Positions 34,626-46,623 of a DNA stretch of 64,000 nt are shown piece after piece. The notes below the pieces were generated by a model, which was not told where the DNA came from, ran no database searches, and saw only the letters and a program-made list of their open reading frames with translations. Both the position numbers and the translations under genes were made by a program. Position 1 is the stretch's first letter, and each line of letters opens with the position of its first letter. Source of the stretch: Cordilura impudica (lineage: Eukaryota; Arthropoda; Insecta; Diptera; Scathophagidae); assembly GCA_963682025.1 (NCBI GenBank), contig CAVMKG010000138.1, positions 248,001 to 312,000 of the forward strand, given 5' to 3'.

Positions 34626-34744
34626 GTTGCTCTGAACCGAGTATAGTGTTATTACTTCTCTTAGATAATTTCTGAATTCTGTCCTCGCGCTTAAATATTA
34701 TTGACAGTTTGTACCTGTTAAACCTTTGATTTCCTACGAAATGG

Positions 34745-35030
34745 TTTGCTTTTTGTAGAAGGTAATCTCCATAAATACTCATCTGATTTTAAAACTGTTG
34801 GTTCCAATATTTAGAATGGTCCTTCAGGATGAACACCTCCTATATAAAGTGAACTTTTAAAATTACATATATTAAGTATTAGCAAAGGGTGTGTCAACTT
34901 TGTGTGATGTCACTCATTATTTATGTTTGTAGCCATGCCGAAAGCCTCGCATAAAAAGTAGTACTTCAATATTAAATATTTCGAGTACTATGACAGAGAC
35001 AGCCTTGCAAATTTTTCTGAGTTCATCCAT
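34745..35030 (+). mobile_element. Diverged Helitron relic (same family as 23,719-24,127)
   Basis: Plus-strand text GAAGGTAATCTCCATAAATAC, CACCTCCTATATAAAGTGAA, ATATATTAAGTATTA and GCCTTGCAAATTT follows the same order as the minus strand of the 409-bp Helitron. No intact terminus is present. Confidence 0.55.
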
Positions 35031-35460
35031 TACACACTGCTACAAAAAAAAAAAAAAAAACACTTTTTGCCAGAACTTGAAAAGCGACTTAGTGAGGATT
35101 GCATGCCTTGGTGAGGACATACAAAAACCGTTTTCAGTGATTTTGAAATATCCTCAAAATTTTTAGTTATTTAGAAATAACTATTTTGGGGTCGTAGTAC
35201 CTTAGTACCTATAACTCACATACTTTTTTTTTACAGATTACAAACTTTTAATTAGTTTTAGAAAGACAAAGAATTAGGCTTTCACAAATTATATGCATAG
35301 GATGGATATTGGGGGAAATCAGGTATGTTTTTATCAAAAGTTTTGCATTTTTAATATTTTTTTTTTGATAATATTTAAAATTCAATAATAGGTATTTAAA
35401 ATTGTTTCTACGAAAATGTATTTTTTTCCACACAATTTTAAAGACAAATTTATATATAAA

Positions 35461-36232
35461 AACAAGTAAGAAAATTATAGTCGGTCTAGACCGACTATAT
35501 GATACCCTATACCATGGTTTAGAGACCCTATCTTTCGGTCCAACTACTTCGCTATAGAAAATAAGCATAAACCAAATTTGAGTGGGATTTTTATTAATTT
35601 TTTTGGCTGCAGATATGAAAAAGTTCATATCGGATGCTATATCTATAAAGGGACTAGGTCCAAAAAAGTCTCTTGTATTTTGCAAAAATATGTACAAACA
35701 AAATTTGAGAAGAATCAGTGCAATATTTTTGTTTTTTAATAGATTTAAGTGAAGATCGGGAAGCAGCTCTATATGGGGTCAAAGGGATCATTTTTGGACT
35801 ACTCATTAGTGGATGTAATGAACGCATACAAACCCAATTTGAGTAAGATCTATATGACAATTTGGATCTTATGGCAATTTATGTCGATTTCATATGGGTA
35901 ATTTGTATGGGGGCTAGGTCTGAACATGGACCGATTCTCACCAATTTCAATAGCGTTCATACCATGGCCGATAAAAGCTTATATACCAAATTTCATCAAA
36001 ATATATTCATATTTGCGACCTGCAGTTTGATTACAAGCTTTACATGGACACACAGACGGACGGACGGACGGACGGACGGACGGACGGACGGACATTGTTA
36101 AATCAACTCAGAAAGTGATTCTGATTCGATCGGTATAATTAAAGATGGGTCTAGGTCAAATATTTTTGGTTGTTACAAACAGCAGCACAAAGTCATTATA
36201 CCCAAACCACATAGTGGTATAGGGTATAAAAA
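35461..36232 (+). mobile_element. INE-1-like element, copy 7 (full length, subfamily B)
   Basis: Perfect left palindrome at about 35,477-35,498. The GACGG array of roughly nine units (36,055-36,092) is followed by the CAACTCAGAA..TTCTGATT stem and a perfect right hairpin, ending in GGGTATAAAAA. It is close to identical to copy 12 at 60,182, so both belong to a recently active subfamily. Confidence 0.93.
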
Positions 36233-36394
36233 TAGGTACTATTTTTTAAAATTGGTTTGTATTTGCAAAAGTTATTAAACTTTTTCTTAAGTATAAATTT
36301 TGAGATCGCTGACTTTTATTTTGGTAAACCACTTGTAAATTAAAAACTGCATAAATAGCTAAACCTAAGTTAACATGCTATAGTTAAAAATGGT

Positions 36395-37720
36395 TAGTAG
36401 TCCTCTTACGTTTGTTCAAGAAACCATCTGTTTCTCGTTTGAGAAACCAGCAATAATTTGCCAGCGTTTTTATGTAGCTCTTTCCACCGAAACGCAGTTC
36501 CATTTGTAAAACTTCTTAGTGAAATCGTTCTCCCTGCTCGTAACGGAAGTAACCAATGTTTTCGGGAAAAAAAATTCTAAATGTGCATACAGAAAGCGAA
36601 TGTCTTTTTAGCATAATATTCAAGGAATTCATTTACCACTTCAGCGTTGTTAGCACTTTTTTTTTGTTTCCCAAACAATTTTGACACAAGGAAACAACAC
36701 TATTCCATGCTCTCTTTTCTATCTCATTAAGCTTCTTAGAAAAATTTTCATCAATCAAAATTTTTCTAATATCCGGTCCAATAAACATACCTAATAATCA
36801 ACAATAAGATCAAGTTATTATAACAGCATCTAAGAAAAAAATTTTTAATACCTTCTTTTATTTTGCCTTCACTTATTTGTAGGAAAACAAATTTCAAATA
36901 CAGAAATCATCGCTTTCTCCATCCAACTGCTTTACAAACTGTTTCATGTATTCCAACTTAAGATGCAGTAGCGGTAAAATGATTTTATCTGAATGCACAA
37001 GAGGAATATTCGAAACATTTTTCTGGCCTCTTTTAAAATATGTCATTGCAGGCCAGTTTTTGCGGCTCTATAGGTTATCGCTAACACTGTCCGACTCACA
37101 GAGATAGCCACGGAAGTTAGCATTTCTTCGTTTCATTCCAAATAATATTGCCAGAACATTTAAATCTGCAACAATTTGCCACTGCCATTTCCTATAATTT
37201 ATTAAATGGAGTATTTTTTCCATTGTAGCATATGAATCTTTCATTTTTGTAGCGTAAGTTATCGGCACTTATGGTAATTCATTTTTGCTGTACAATAACA
37301 CTGCCTTAAAGCCTTTAAAATATGCCAGTTGTTTTTACATTAGAAAAACCATTACAACTCTTCTATATTTGAACAATATACAAGTTCATTACTACCATTA
37401 CTGGCTTTAAAAATATCCTCCTCAATAAAGAAGGGTTTATTTAATGCATTACCGAATATAATAACTTCACTTATTAAGTTAATACAAAAAGTAACTGTAA
37501 AATTACAACAAACAAAACACTTTGAATAATTGAGTTGAGCAATTTGTTTGTTTAGTTGTGTTTTCTAATTCATATTTTTGACGCTGGGAGAGTAATTAGT
37601 AAACTTTGAATAACTTTCAGGATTTTCATCCAATTTAAAAAATGAAAAACACGTTTCATTAAGAACTAAATTTTCTTTATGTTTTTGTATAAATTTTTGT
37701 AAGGTTTCATATCAAAACAA
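36395..37720 (-). pseudogene. Orphan TE-associated protein (YRKWQWQI..GERFH..LANYCW type), decayed
   Basis: Minus-strand pieces in order: KAVLLYSKNELP, MEKILHLINYRKWQWQIVAD, LFGMKRR..YLCESDS, NIPLVHSDKIILPLLHLKL, EGMFIGPDIRKILIDENF, IGYFRYEQGERFH and LANYCWFLKRETDGF. This matches a protein family I know as uncharacterised, multi-copy and TE-like in arthropods and other invertebrates; its reaction is not established. A canonical 61-bp intron (36,791-36,851, GT..AG on the minus strand) splits the codon before MFIGP. Several frameshifts and stops make it dead. Terminal repeats were not found, so the host element is undefined. Confidence 0.75.
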
Positions 37721-37977
37721 GCGATGAAAACCTTCTAAATTTAGCTCTTTTTAAATATATTCTTAACAAAAATTACACTCATAACTTGTAAATGTATCAA
37801 AAAATGCATGCCGTTTTAGATCGAAATCAGTTTTCTTTCCAAAGCCGTTGAAGAAATTAAAATCGGACAAACACTGACTGGGTTGCATTTCGATAAGTTG
37901 ACGGAGATCACAGAAAATGTGTTTTTTAGAATAACTCCTGAATTTGAGCGTGTTTCTAAAATTTTTTGACCGGAGCA

Positions 37978-38364
37978 GATATTAACGTAAGAAGTGCGAT
38001 GAAAATTGGGGGGGATGGGATTAGTGGGCGTGAAACCTCCTACAAAAAATATGACAGATACATTAATTATCAATGTGAGTTTTTGTGGAAAATATGGGCG
38101 GAATCGCCAAATTAAAAAATCGCCAAAACTAAAATTCGTCAAAACCAAAAATATTTAAAATCAAAAATTGACAAAGCAAAAATCGCTTAAAACCGAAAAT
38201 CGCCAGATTATTGCGTATCAGCATGCACTGAAATAAAAAAATATAAAATAAATCAAATAAAATAAATATTTCAATTGCAAAATACAAACTTCTTAAGAAA
38301 ATTGATTATGAAATAAAACGTCAATAAATCTCGGTAATTCGTAGCGAAGCACAACGGGCCATAG
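37978..38364 (+). mobile_element. Helitron 3' region with helicase end
   Basis: Plus strand in order: GGGATTAGTGGGCGTGAAAC, a degenerate AATCGCCAAAA array, the last helicase codons AYQHALK-stop at 38,214-38,237, and the 3' text GCGAAGCACAACGGGCCATAG followed by T. The terminal CTAG has become ATAG. It is the plus-strand counterpart of 24,146-25,015 and 26,417-26,870. Confidence 0.75.
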
Positions 38365-39511
38365 TCGTTTCAATATTTCATATTGAAATTATCACAACCT
38401 TTAAGAGAGGGCTTCTTTTTTATGTACCAATATAGTTTCTGGTACGTTTCTTTTTACAAAAAATGTTTAACAAAATGTCTTTCTCCAAAATTCGTTAGAT
38501 TCCGAAGAAAAAGTTTTATCGTTTTAATTTTTTTTTTATTTATCAATGAACAAACAGCAAGTTAATACTTATTATTGTAATCTTTATTATATTATTATTA
38601 TTATTTTTTTTATTTAATTATGGAGTTTTGCTTGACATGTTGCATCGACCTTTGAACATGGTTTTTGCCACCTTGTTTGACAAAATTTTTTTCCATGAAG
38701 GGAGCACCCTGTTTAAAACCATTTTTTATTTGTATTCAACACATCGTTGTAGAGCAAAGGAAGCACGTATTATTCTAATAATCATAACTTCTCTGTAAAT
38801 ATGCTTCATCACATCGGATTCTAGCGTTAACACTGCATTAGTCGAAATTTGGTAACGAAAATGCAAAATTGACTTAATTGACGGTTAACTGTTGAACTAT
38901 TGAAAAAAAAAAAAATCTGTAATACAAAAGAGGTGTTAATGGTGTTATTCCTTATTATTAGAGATATTTTGTTTTGAGTATAAACATTTAGCCGTTAGTC
39001 AGCGCTTTGTCATTAAAATTTTCATAATTCGTAAAGTGGAGTTAATTGATTTGGCAATTAAAGCATCCACATATAAATTACAAAATAAAATGTTAAAAAA
39101 CAGACACTCGCCTGGTCTTGAATGTCTGTCTAATTAAAAGTTAATATTTTTGCATTATTTGAATACTCCTTCAGAACACGATATCTCTTCTGTGTTGACA
39201 GTTAATGAGACCAGTTTTGGAAACAATCCCTATTACAAATTTACTGATCACTGTACAAAATAAAACTTATGCTAGAAAATACATGCTAATACGTGCAATA
39301 AATATATGTGCAATATATGCAAATTAGAAAATTTTTTTATGTTGAAACCGTCCTATGGTTTATTTGAACAAATATCTCCAAAATGAGAACCCTAGATTAA
39401 GTTATCGCCCAGTTTGTATAGGGTGGACAAAATTTCGACCGTTTTCACCTACGATGCTTTCTTTTTCGATTTTATGTTACTCACTAAAATAAATACGTAG
39501 ACGATGATCGA
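38365..39511. other. Noncoding stretch
   Basis: No gene or repeat recognised apart from an ATT microsatellite near 38,588-38,608. Confidence 0.4.
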
Positions 39512-39558
39512 TAATTAATAATATTATTAATAATAATTATTAATAATATTATTAATTA
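39512..39558. repeat. 47-bp A/T palindrome
   Basis: Built from TAATTAATAATATTATTAAT and its inverse, perfect except at the centre. It lies 33 bp before the duplicated target site of the hAT element. Such palindromes can extrude cruciforms; no function is claimed. Confidence 0.8.
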
Positions 39559-39768
39559 TACGCATAGCTTAATACATTTATTTCATTTATCGCATAGACC
39601 AGGGGTGTCAGCTAAGTTTCCTATAAGATCGACTTCGCGCAACAAAAATCCACCGCGATCTACTTTTTATAAAACTAATGGTAAGAGGGGAAAGCAATAT
39701 TTAATGTTCCAAAATTAATTTTTTACTGATTACTGAAATTTACCTATTCGTGTTAAAGTAAATAAATA

Positions 39769-39882
39769 CCCTGTTTCCGTAAAACAATTCGTCACAGACG
39801 AACGAAAATTTTTATGAAGAACAAAAACAAAATACACACAAATTTTCGTTCGTCTGTGACGAATTGTGTTATGGAAACAGGG
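39769..39882. mobile_element. Nested 114-bp hairpin MITE flanked by TA
   Basis: Arms starting CCCTGTTTCCGTAAAACAAT (39,769) and, inverted, CCCTGTTTCCATAACACAAT are about 44 bp with two mismatches. TA flanks both sides, as for Tc1/mariner-type MITEs. It lies inside the hAT element and is therefore younger. Confidence 0.85.
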
Positions 39883-39989
39883 TATTAATAAGAAAAAATA
39901 AATCATATGTTGATAATATTTGATAATGGAAATAATTCAAAATTATCATAAACTTAAAACTTAACTTAAATTAAAGTAACAGATGTACA

Positions 39990-41436
39990 TAAGAATGTAA
40001 AAAATTCATTTTGAACTTCCTGAAGCTACATTATTTAAATTACTTAATCTACATTGCATGTTTTCTAAAATTTTTTCATAATTTGGTGAATAATTACTCA
40101 GACCATATCTCAAGCAGGATCCTAAATGTTCGTCTGTTAAGGTCATTCGGTATTTTAACTTTATTATTTTTATTTGAGAAAATGCTGATTCGCACAGATG
40201 TGTCGAACTAAAACAGGCGAATAAATTTTCGGCACATTTCTGCAGACTCGGACACTTATAATCTGCTAAATATTTCCAGAAATTATCTTCGCCAGCTCTT
40301 GCTTTAATATAAACATCATTTTGCAAAGTAATGATTTATGATTCAAGTACAATATTATCCATACCAAAAATAGTTGAAAGATTTTCTGCAATTTTTTTTC
40401 GCTTTAATACTATTATCAAATGGATAACTCATAAATAAAACAATATTATATTTTTTTTTAAATCTGCGAAGCGGTTATTACATTCTTCAATAAGGTTTTT
40501 AATATGTTTGATATATTTTTTTCATCATAATTATTAGAAGCAGTATTTTTTAATTGCGACAACATATTTGGAAAATTCGATACATTTTTATTTTCTAGCT
40601 TTGATACAAGAAGATTTCATTTTTCTCTGAAAGCATTCACGCCACTAATCATATGGAAAATTTTTTATTAGGACCTTGTAGTTCTAACTTTAAGTCATTT
40701 AATTTAACTGTTACGTCGGTTAATAATGCTACATCATCACCTCTTTCGCTAAGAAGTTGCTTAATTTCATTAATTGGATCTCTAAATCGCTGGAGAAAGT
40801 TTCCTCGACTTAGCCACCTAACATCTATATGCATGATCAGTTCGGATAGTCTACCGTCATTTGGTTCTTCCACCTGTAGCTTAAAAAGGCGCCTTTGGAG
40901 ACTTTTTGCTCGAATTGAAAATAATCGTTTGAGATATGCCAACTGCATTAGTAGACTCATCCAACTGAATTGAAAATGCTCGACAATTCGTAATATCCTG
41001 CATTAGTTGATCTTTTAAATTTGAAACTATTTGGTCCATTCGTTTTGCAACTGTATTGCATGACAACTGCAACGATTCTGACTTATTTTTATGGCCACAA
41101 AATAAAGAATCTGCCGCCTCCAAAAATTCAGTTTTTATAATTGCACCATCATTAAATGGTTTCTTATTTTTAGCAAGAACATGGCATACTCGCAAAGAGG
41201 CAATTGTAGTCGACTTTGGTTTTAATGTTTCTTAAGTGAAAATTAATTGTTGCGGTAAGAGACTCGCCTTCAATTGGTTTAGCTTTTCGTAAATCACTAT
41301 TCAGCGGATAATTTATTTCATATTTCATATGCTGCGTTTTAAAATGTCGTTCCAAATTTCCTTTCGTCGGTACTGATACATTATTATCACAAATTAAACA
41401 ACAGCATTTATTCTTTGTCATAATAAAAAAACTCAT
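39990..41436 (-). pseudogene. hAT transposase with BED zinc finger (ZBED5/SCAND3-like), internally deleted
   Basis: Minus strand, N to C: a BED finger (CCCLICDNN..NLERHFKTQH: C-x2-C and H-x4-H); then SDLRKAKPIEGESL, MDQIVSNLKDQLMQDITNCR and FSIQLDESTNA. The reading then jumps, near 40,945, to RRLFKLQVEEPNDG..DVRWLSRGNFLQRF. It ends with CAENLFACFSSTHLCESAFS and LKYRMTLTDEHLGSCLR, the hAT dimerisation domain. The jump removes the central region that carries the second catalytic Asp and part of the insertion domain. Intact relatives have roughly 600 residues. Several frameshifts add to the damage. Similar sequences have been domesticated in vertebrates, but this copy cannot be functional. Confidence 0.88.
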
Positions 41437-41504
41437 GCTCCCATTCCTTATGATAATGATAAATTTTCATCTTATTAGAATTTTTCATGGGGGTCAATAT
41501 TTCA

Positions 41505-41698
41505 ATTAATGGGACGTAACAAAACGAAATGAATGAATTTATTCTCAATAGAAACTAGAGCAGCAATGCCAGATTTCTCAATTTTTGAGGATACATTTCT
41601 TACAAATACAGATATTTTTTCTACCTCTGGCATCAATGAACTAGATTAATTTGATTTTTGAGACACGTAACAAAACAAACGAATGAGTTTATTCTGAC
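41505..41698. repeat. Direct repeats upstream of the hAT gene
   Basis: ACGTAACAAAACGAAATGAA (about 41,514) and ACGTAACAAAACAAACGAAT (about 41,667) are direct copies of about 35 bp, 153 bp apart, both continuing into TTTATTCT. They lie between the transposase start and the right inverted repeat, where hAT transposases often bind subterminal repeats. Confidence 0.65.
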
Positions 41699-41923
41699 TG
41701 GCCAGAAGATTCAAACAATAAAAAAAAGTTTTGTACATATTTAGTACAAATACTCGAAATGTGACTATTTATTACCGATCGACTAAAATCATTACGCGAT
41801 CGCGATCGACCGAATTAACACCTTTGGCATAGACCCTTCAAAAATTTTTAACTGTGAACTTAATAAATTTCCGACTGCAGTTTTAAAAGTTTTATGTAAG
41901 CCTAAAATATTTACCCATAAACA

Positions 41924-42626
41924 AACAAGTAAAAAAATTATAGTCGGTCTCGACTATTTTTATTAACTTTTTGGCTGCAGATATGAAAAAGTTCATATCG
42001 GATGCTATACCTATATGGGGACTATTCCCAAAAATGGACCGATCATGTTTGGTAAAGTCTCTTGTATTTTGCAAAAATATATACAAACAAAATTTGAGAA
42101 GAATCAGTGCAATATTTTTGTTTTTTGATAGATTTAAGTGAAGATCGGGAAGCAGCTCTATATGGGGCCTATGACTAAGAGTTGTCCCAGGCATCATTTT
42201 TAGATAGACTACTCATTAATGGATATAATAAACGCATACAAATCCAATTTGAGTAAGATCTCTATGACAATTTGGATCTTATGGCAATTTATGTAGATTT
42301 CAAAGGGGTCATTTGTATGGGGGCTAGGTCTGAACATGGACCGATTCTCACCAGTTTCAACAGCGTTCATCCCATGGCCGACAGAATATCAAATACCGAA
42401 TTTCATCAAAATATATTCATATTTGCGACCTGCAGTTTCATTACAAGCTTTACATGGACACACAGACGGACGGACAGACGGACGGACATCGTTAAATCAA
42501 ATCAGATAGTGATTCTGATTCGATCGGTATAATTAAAGATGGGTCTAAGACGAATATTTTTGGTTGTTACAAACAGCAGCACAAAGTCATTATACCCAAA
42601 CCACATAGTGGTATAGGGTATAAAAA
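41924..42626 (+). mobile_element. INE-1-like element, copy 8 (left part shortened)
   Basis: Starts AACAAGTAAAAAAATTATAG. The palindrome and the next ~100 bp are deleted (GTCGGTCTCGACTATTTTTA). The GACGG array at about 42,465-42,488 and the right hairpin are intact. Confidence 0.9.
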
Positions 42627-42959
42627 CTTCTTTAGATTTACATTATCAGGGAATTTTAAATCAACTGTTTTTTATGTTTTTACAGAGGGCAAGATATTAC
42701 GCTCAGATTTATAGGAAAAGTTTTAGCAAGGCCTACGAAAATATTACATGTAAGTACAAAAATTTTCGATAGTACTAAAGCTGTTCATGTATTAAAATCA
42801 GAATCTGTAAAGTCCATCAGGTTTATTTACATACTTCTTAAAAATATTTAAGTATTTCAGCTCATGTTGATATTTGGCAAAAGTAGCTTCAATAATATTT
42901 GATATTTTCTCGCGATCCAAAGGCCTTTGACTTGAAAAATGGTTCACTATGCTTACCAG

Positions 42960-44940
42960 GTGCTGAGTACTTAGTGCCCAATGAACAAATTCCTAAAAAA
43001 ATGAACTTTCTTCGCAAAAATTTGTATGAGATTGGGGAATTTGTTCATGATGAAAAAAATTCCCCAATATTTACGTTTTTGGGGAGTACATTAATTTTTT
43101 ATTACAATTTAAAATTTTTGATTTTTTGGTTTAAGAGTTTTTTTGAAAAGACGCTACAGCAAAAATACTTCAATAATAAGTTACGATATTAATTTTGTGA
43201 ACATCAAATATAACGGAATCGTTTGCAAATTAAAGGAATCAGAAGTTTTAAAATTTGAATTACTTCATTCAATAAATGATCATCATTGGACAGAGACGTC
43301 AAATTTGTAGATTTCAAAAATGGAAAATTAATGCGATGTTTAAAATTGTGCCGCAAGGTTGCTTTAAGCAACTGCTTATAGTATATGTGTGGCTTATTTT
43401 GATCAACAGGTAATTATTTCACATACGTAGATAAAATTTGTCATAAGACTTTTCACTGAGCTGTGTTCCGCGAACGAGTCGCGTCCACGTCCGCGCGTTT
43501 CGCAGTTACACCCATGCTGCCGCGCAGTTGTTGTCAGCTTATTGTTATTGCCAAATTATATTTTTCAGATCACTCCGATTCATAATTCTTTTTTGAAGAT
43601 ATGAATAATGTTGGATTACTTATTCCATATAAACGTTATATCATAACATTTGGAGAACCTTTGAAAAATTTCTCAATTAAAGATTTTAATAAATAAGTCC
43701 GCTACAGCGACTTGTTGTTTTGCGGTGAACAGCATAACTCGTCATCGGATCATGTGAAACAAAGATATCTAAATGCGTTTAAAAGGTGACGAAGAGCTTT
43801 TTTCATTGTATTTAATTTTTTTTTTTGGCAGCATTTTGAAGTGAAAAACAAGATTTGTGCTATAAAATTTCGGGAATTTTGTGTAAAAAATGGGGAAGAA
43901 AATGGTTACCTGATAGATAAATTATGTGTAGAGATGGTGTGTAAAATTTCAAAAGAATCGGTAGATTTTGAGTTATGATGTTCACGGATTTCTAACATTT
44001 AATTGCGAGAAAATCGATTTAAAGTTTTTTAAAAACTGATTTATATATGATATACCGTATGAGGCCGGTCGCTGGAAACGCTGTATCTTCTTAAATGTTG
44101 CTCCGATTTATTTGAAATTTTGACATAATACTCTCGACATGTTGTACATTCAGAAAGAGAAATGCAAAAAAGACGGTTTTAAAACCTTACCCCCGCCTGA
44201 AATAAAATTTTTGTGGGACAGATATTAAGAGCAGTATTGGGAATTTGTTCATATCTTTCGGGGAATTTTTTTTTAAATTAGGGGAATTTGTTCATCGTGA
44301 AGTTATTCCCCAATATTTTGGGGAATAAGTTCATTTTTTTTTTGCTTACCATTACAACTAACTGTGTTTATTGATGCTGTATTTTGAGTTATGTTACAGA
44401 TTTTAGTTACTTTAGAGATTTATGATATACAACATTTCTGATTTTTCCTTTTGGTGCATATATGAAAATATTATGCTCTGGAGCAGACGACATAAAATTC
44501 TCTATGAGAAAAAATTTCGTTTAAGAAGTTTCAGATTCCCTGGATTCAGCTTGTCTTAGCCGCTCGATTTCTAGATGCACTTAAGTAGATTCAGGCATTT
44601 CTGCTCCTCTTAACAAAGCTTGCTGAGCTGCATTCCGCGAGCGCGTCGAAATCATGCTATTGAAAAGAATACAGATTTTAAATGCATATATTGCAGGACA
44701 GATATTGAGATCAATATGCAAATTTTCAGTTAAGTAAATATTTAACAAAATTCATTGAACAAAAATATGTAAAAATTTAAGAACGAAGTTGGGGAGTAAG
44801 TAAATTTTTTTATTTTGTTTAAAAAAAAAATTGGTAATTTGTTCATTTCTTTAGGGGACCGTTTTTATATTTTGGGAATATGTTCATCATGAAGTTAATT
44901 CCCGTGTTTCCATATTTTAGAGAAATCCGTTCAAAAATGC
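42960..44940. repeat. Iterated GGGGAATTTGTTCAT / ATTCCCCAATATT motifs
   Basis: The text GGGGAATTTGTTCATSRTGA followed by ATTCCCCAATATT recurs at about 43,032-43,070, 44,235-44,340 and 44,780-44,920. At 44,309-44,330 ATTCCCCAA..TTGGGGAAT forms a 9-bp stem. A second motif, TGAGCT(G/C)..TTCCGCGA, occurs at about 43,458 and 44,621. No protein explains the region; an unidentified element is likely. Confidence 0.55.
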
Positions 44941-45216
44941 AAATTTGTATAGCGAACAAATGTACCAAAAAAAACCAGAAAATGAGTTCAATAAAAAAGT
45001 GGGCGTAAAGGTAGGCGTGGCTGGAAAGAGATATTATGTGACCTTCGCTGGAGTACAGAGATCATATCTACCAAATTTCAGCGAAATCCGTTGAAAAATA
45101 AAAGTTTGTATAGCAGCCAAATAAAGAAACAAATACTAGGCTACTGACTTAAACTAGTAATTTTTTTCTTTTTTAATATAATGCAACCATATGGTACCTA
45201 GGCAGTTATTTGACAG

Positions 45217-46623
45217 TGTGACACACGTTACGAAAATATGTACACCAACATTTAGAAGTCAACATTAATGTTAATTTTCTCCTCTTGCAGAACAGTTTTA
45301 AAAAATCAACTTGCTATAAAAGGTTAAAACACTCAAGGCTTTTGTTTAACACTCAAATTCCAAATACTAATAATGATGTTAGTTCTAATTAATAAGTGTG
45401 ATTCACGTTACTGTATCTTGTGACTCACGTTACAGTTCCCACTTCTGCTTAACAATGTCCCTTATTTTGCAATTGTTTGAATTTAGTGTATGTTTCAAAG
45501 GATATTTGAATATTTTTACATAACATTATATATTTTTTAATCTTTTAAGTCACATGTGTAAAATTTTGGCAACAGGGTATATTTTTTTTTAACTTAACAT
45601 ATAACTTTATAGTAATATTAAAATGTTAATGAATTTGTTATACTATGGCTTCCAGTGAATGTTATTTTGACAAAATATCGCAAAAGAGTTATTATTACAA
45701 TCTTGTCGAAACCTATAAAAGAAGACAATGAGGCGAATAATACAAATTGTAAGCTACTTCCTTTAGGTATTTATTAATCATGTTTTTATTGTTTGTTTAT
45801 TGTTGAATTGGCATCACGAGAACGTTCAGATTCCAAGGAATCACACAATAAGAACCCTTCTGGATTTCTGTTTGCAGTAACCAAACAGTGGAATTTTTTT
45901 TTTACCTGGTAGTTTAGAGGCATTTTCCCAACTTCACTTTAATATTAAGGTATCATTTCTTTCCGTTTTTCATGTGGAATTTCTATATTCAATTTAATAT
46001 GATCTAGTGCAATTTCATCTTAGGAAAGAGAAGCCTTTGGTTTGTTTCTTGCATGATCTTCTTTTATAAGCGGCTGTAGCTTAAGATTATTGCAGTTTTG
46101 TACGTTGTGTGTGAACTTCAAGTCTGTTTTTATCTGATTTTTTCAAATTCTTTCATTTCAAATATAATCTTAATAATATTTTCGACGTACACTTTTCCCT
46201 GTCTTTAATTTCCTCGTGATTTTTTCAGAGGTTTTTTTCTTGTATATAAAACTAATTTCATTCATATTCTCTACATCTTCATTTAGATGTCACGTTCACG
46301 TATGGTCACGTGAGTAAAATTAGATTTTAATCACGTTCACGCGTGAATCATGCTAATCACGTGATTTGTGCCCATCTCTAGTCGCCACTGAAACAGCGAC
46401 GAATGAAGAAGTGTATGGATGTAGGCAGATTTTTTTTAATGCAGTGACTCACGTTACAAAATAAAATTTCCCTTCAGTGATAGGATAAATTTCAAAGAAA
46501 TATAACAACTTGTTTTTTGTTTTAAGCTACATACCAGGTAGGAGTTACTGTAAAATTTTATTATTAATTTCTAATATTTTTTATAAAAATTGAAAAATGC
46601 TACTTTTTGTGACTCACGTTACA
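45217..46623. repeat. Dispersed GTGACTCACGTTACA motif, five copies
   Basis: Copies lie at about 45,217, 45,397, 45,420, 46,444 and 46,609, all in the same orientation; two carry one or two changes. Each contains or nearly contains TGACTCA. Between them (about 46,295-46,370) lie clustered TCACGTTCACG and two CACGTG boxes. No coding region accompanies them. Confidence 0.6.

Larger units (their letters stand above)
39600..41826 (-). mobile_element. hAT transposon with 8-bp target duplication
   Basis: Left end CAGGGGTGTCAGC. The right end, on the minus strand, is CAAAGGTGTTAATTC: imperfect inverted repeats of the hAT type. The 8-bp GCATAGAC is duplicated exactly at 39,592-39,599 and 41,827-41,834, as hAT elements require. 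The decayed BED-finger transposase lies inside on the minus strand, and a MITE is nested near its 3' end. Confidence 0.9.

Noticed and set aside
42899..43192. 97-codon frame (MIFSRDPKAFDL..)
   Set aside because: Part of it coincides with the iterated GGGGAATTTGTTCAT motif and the rest is low complexity; no homology recognised.
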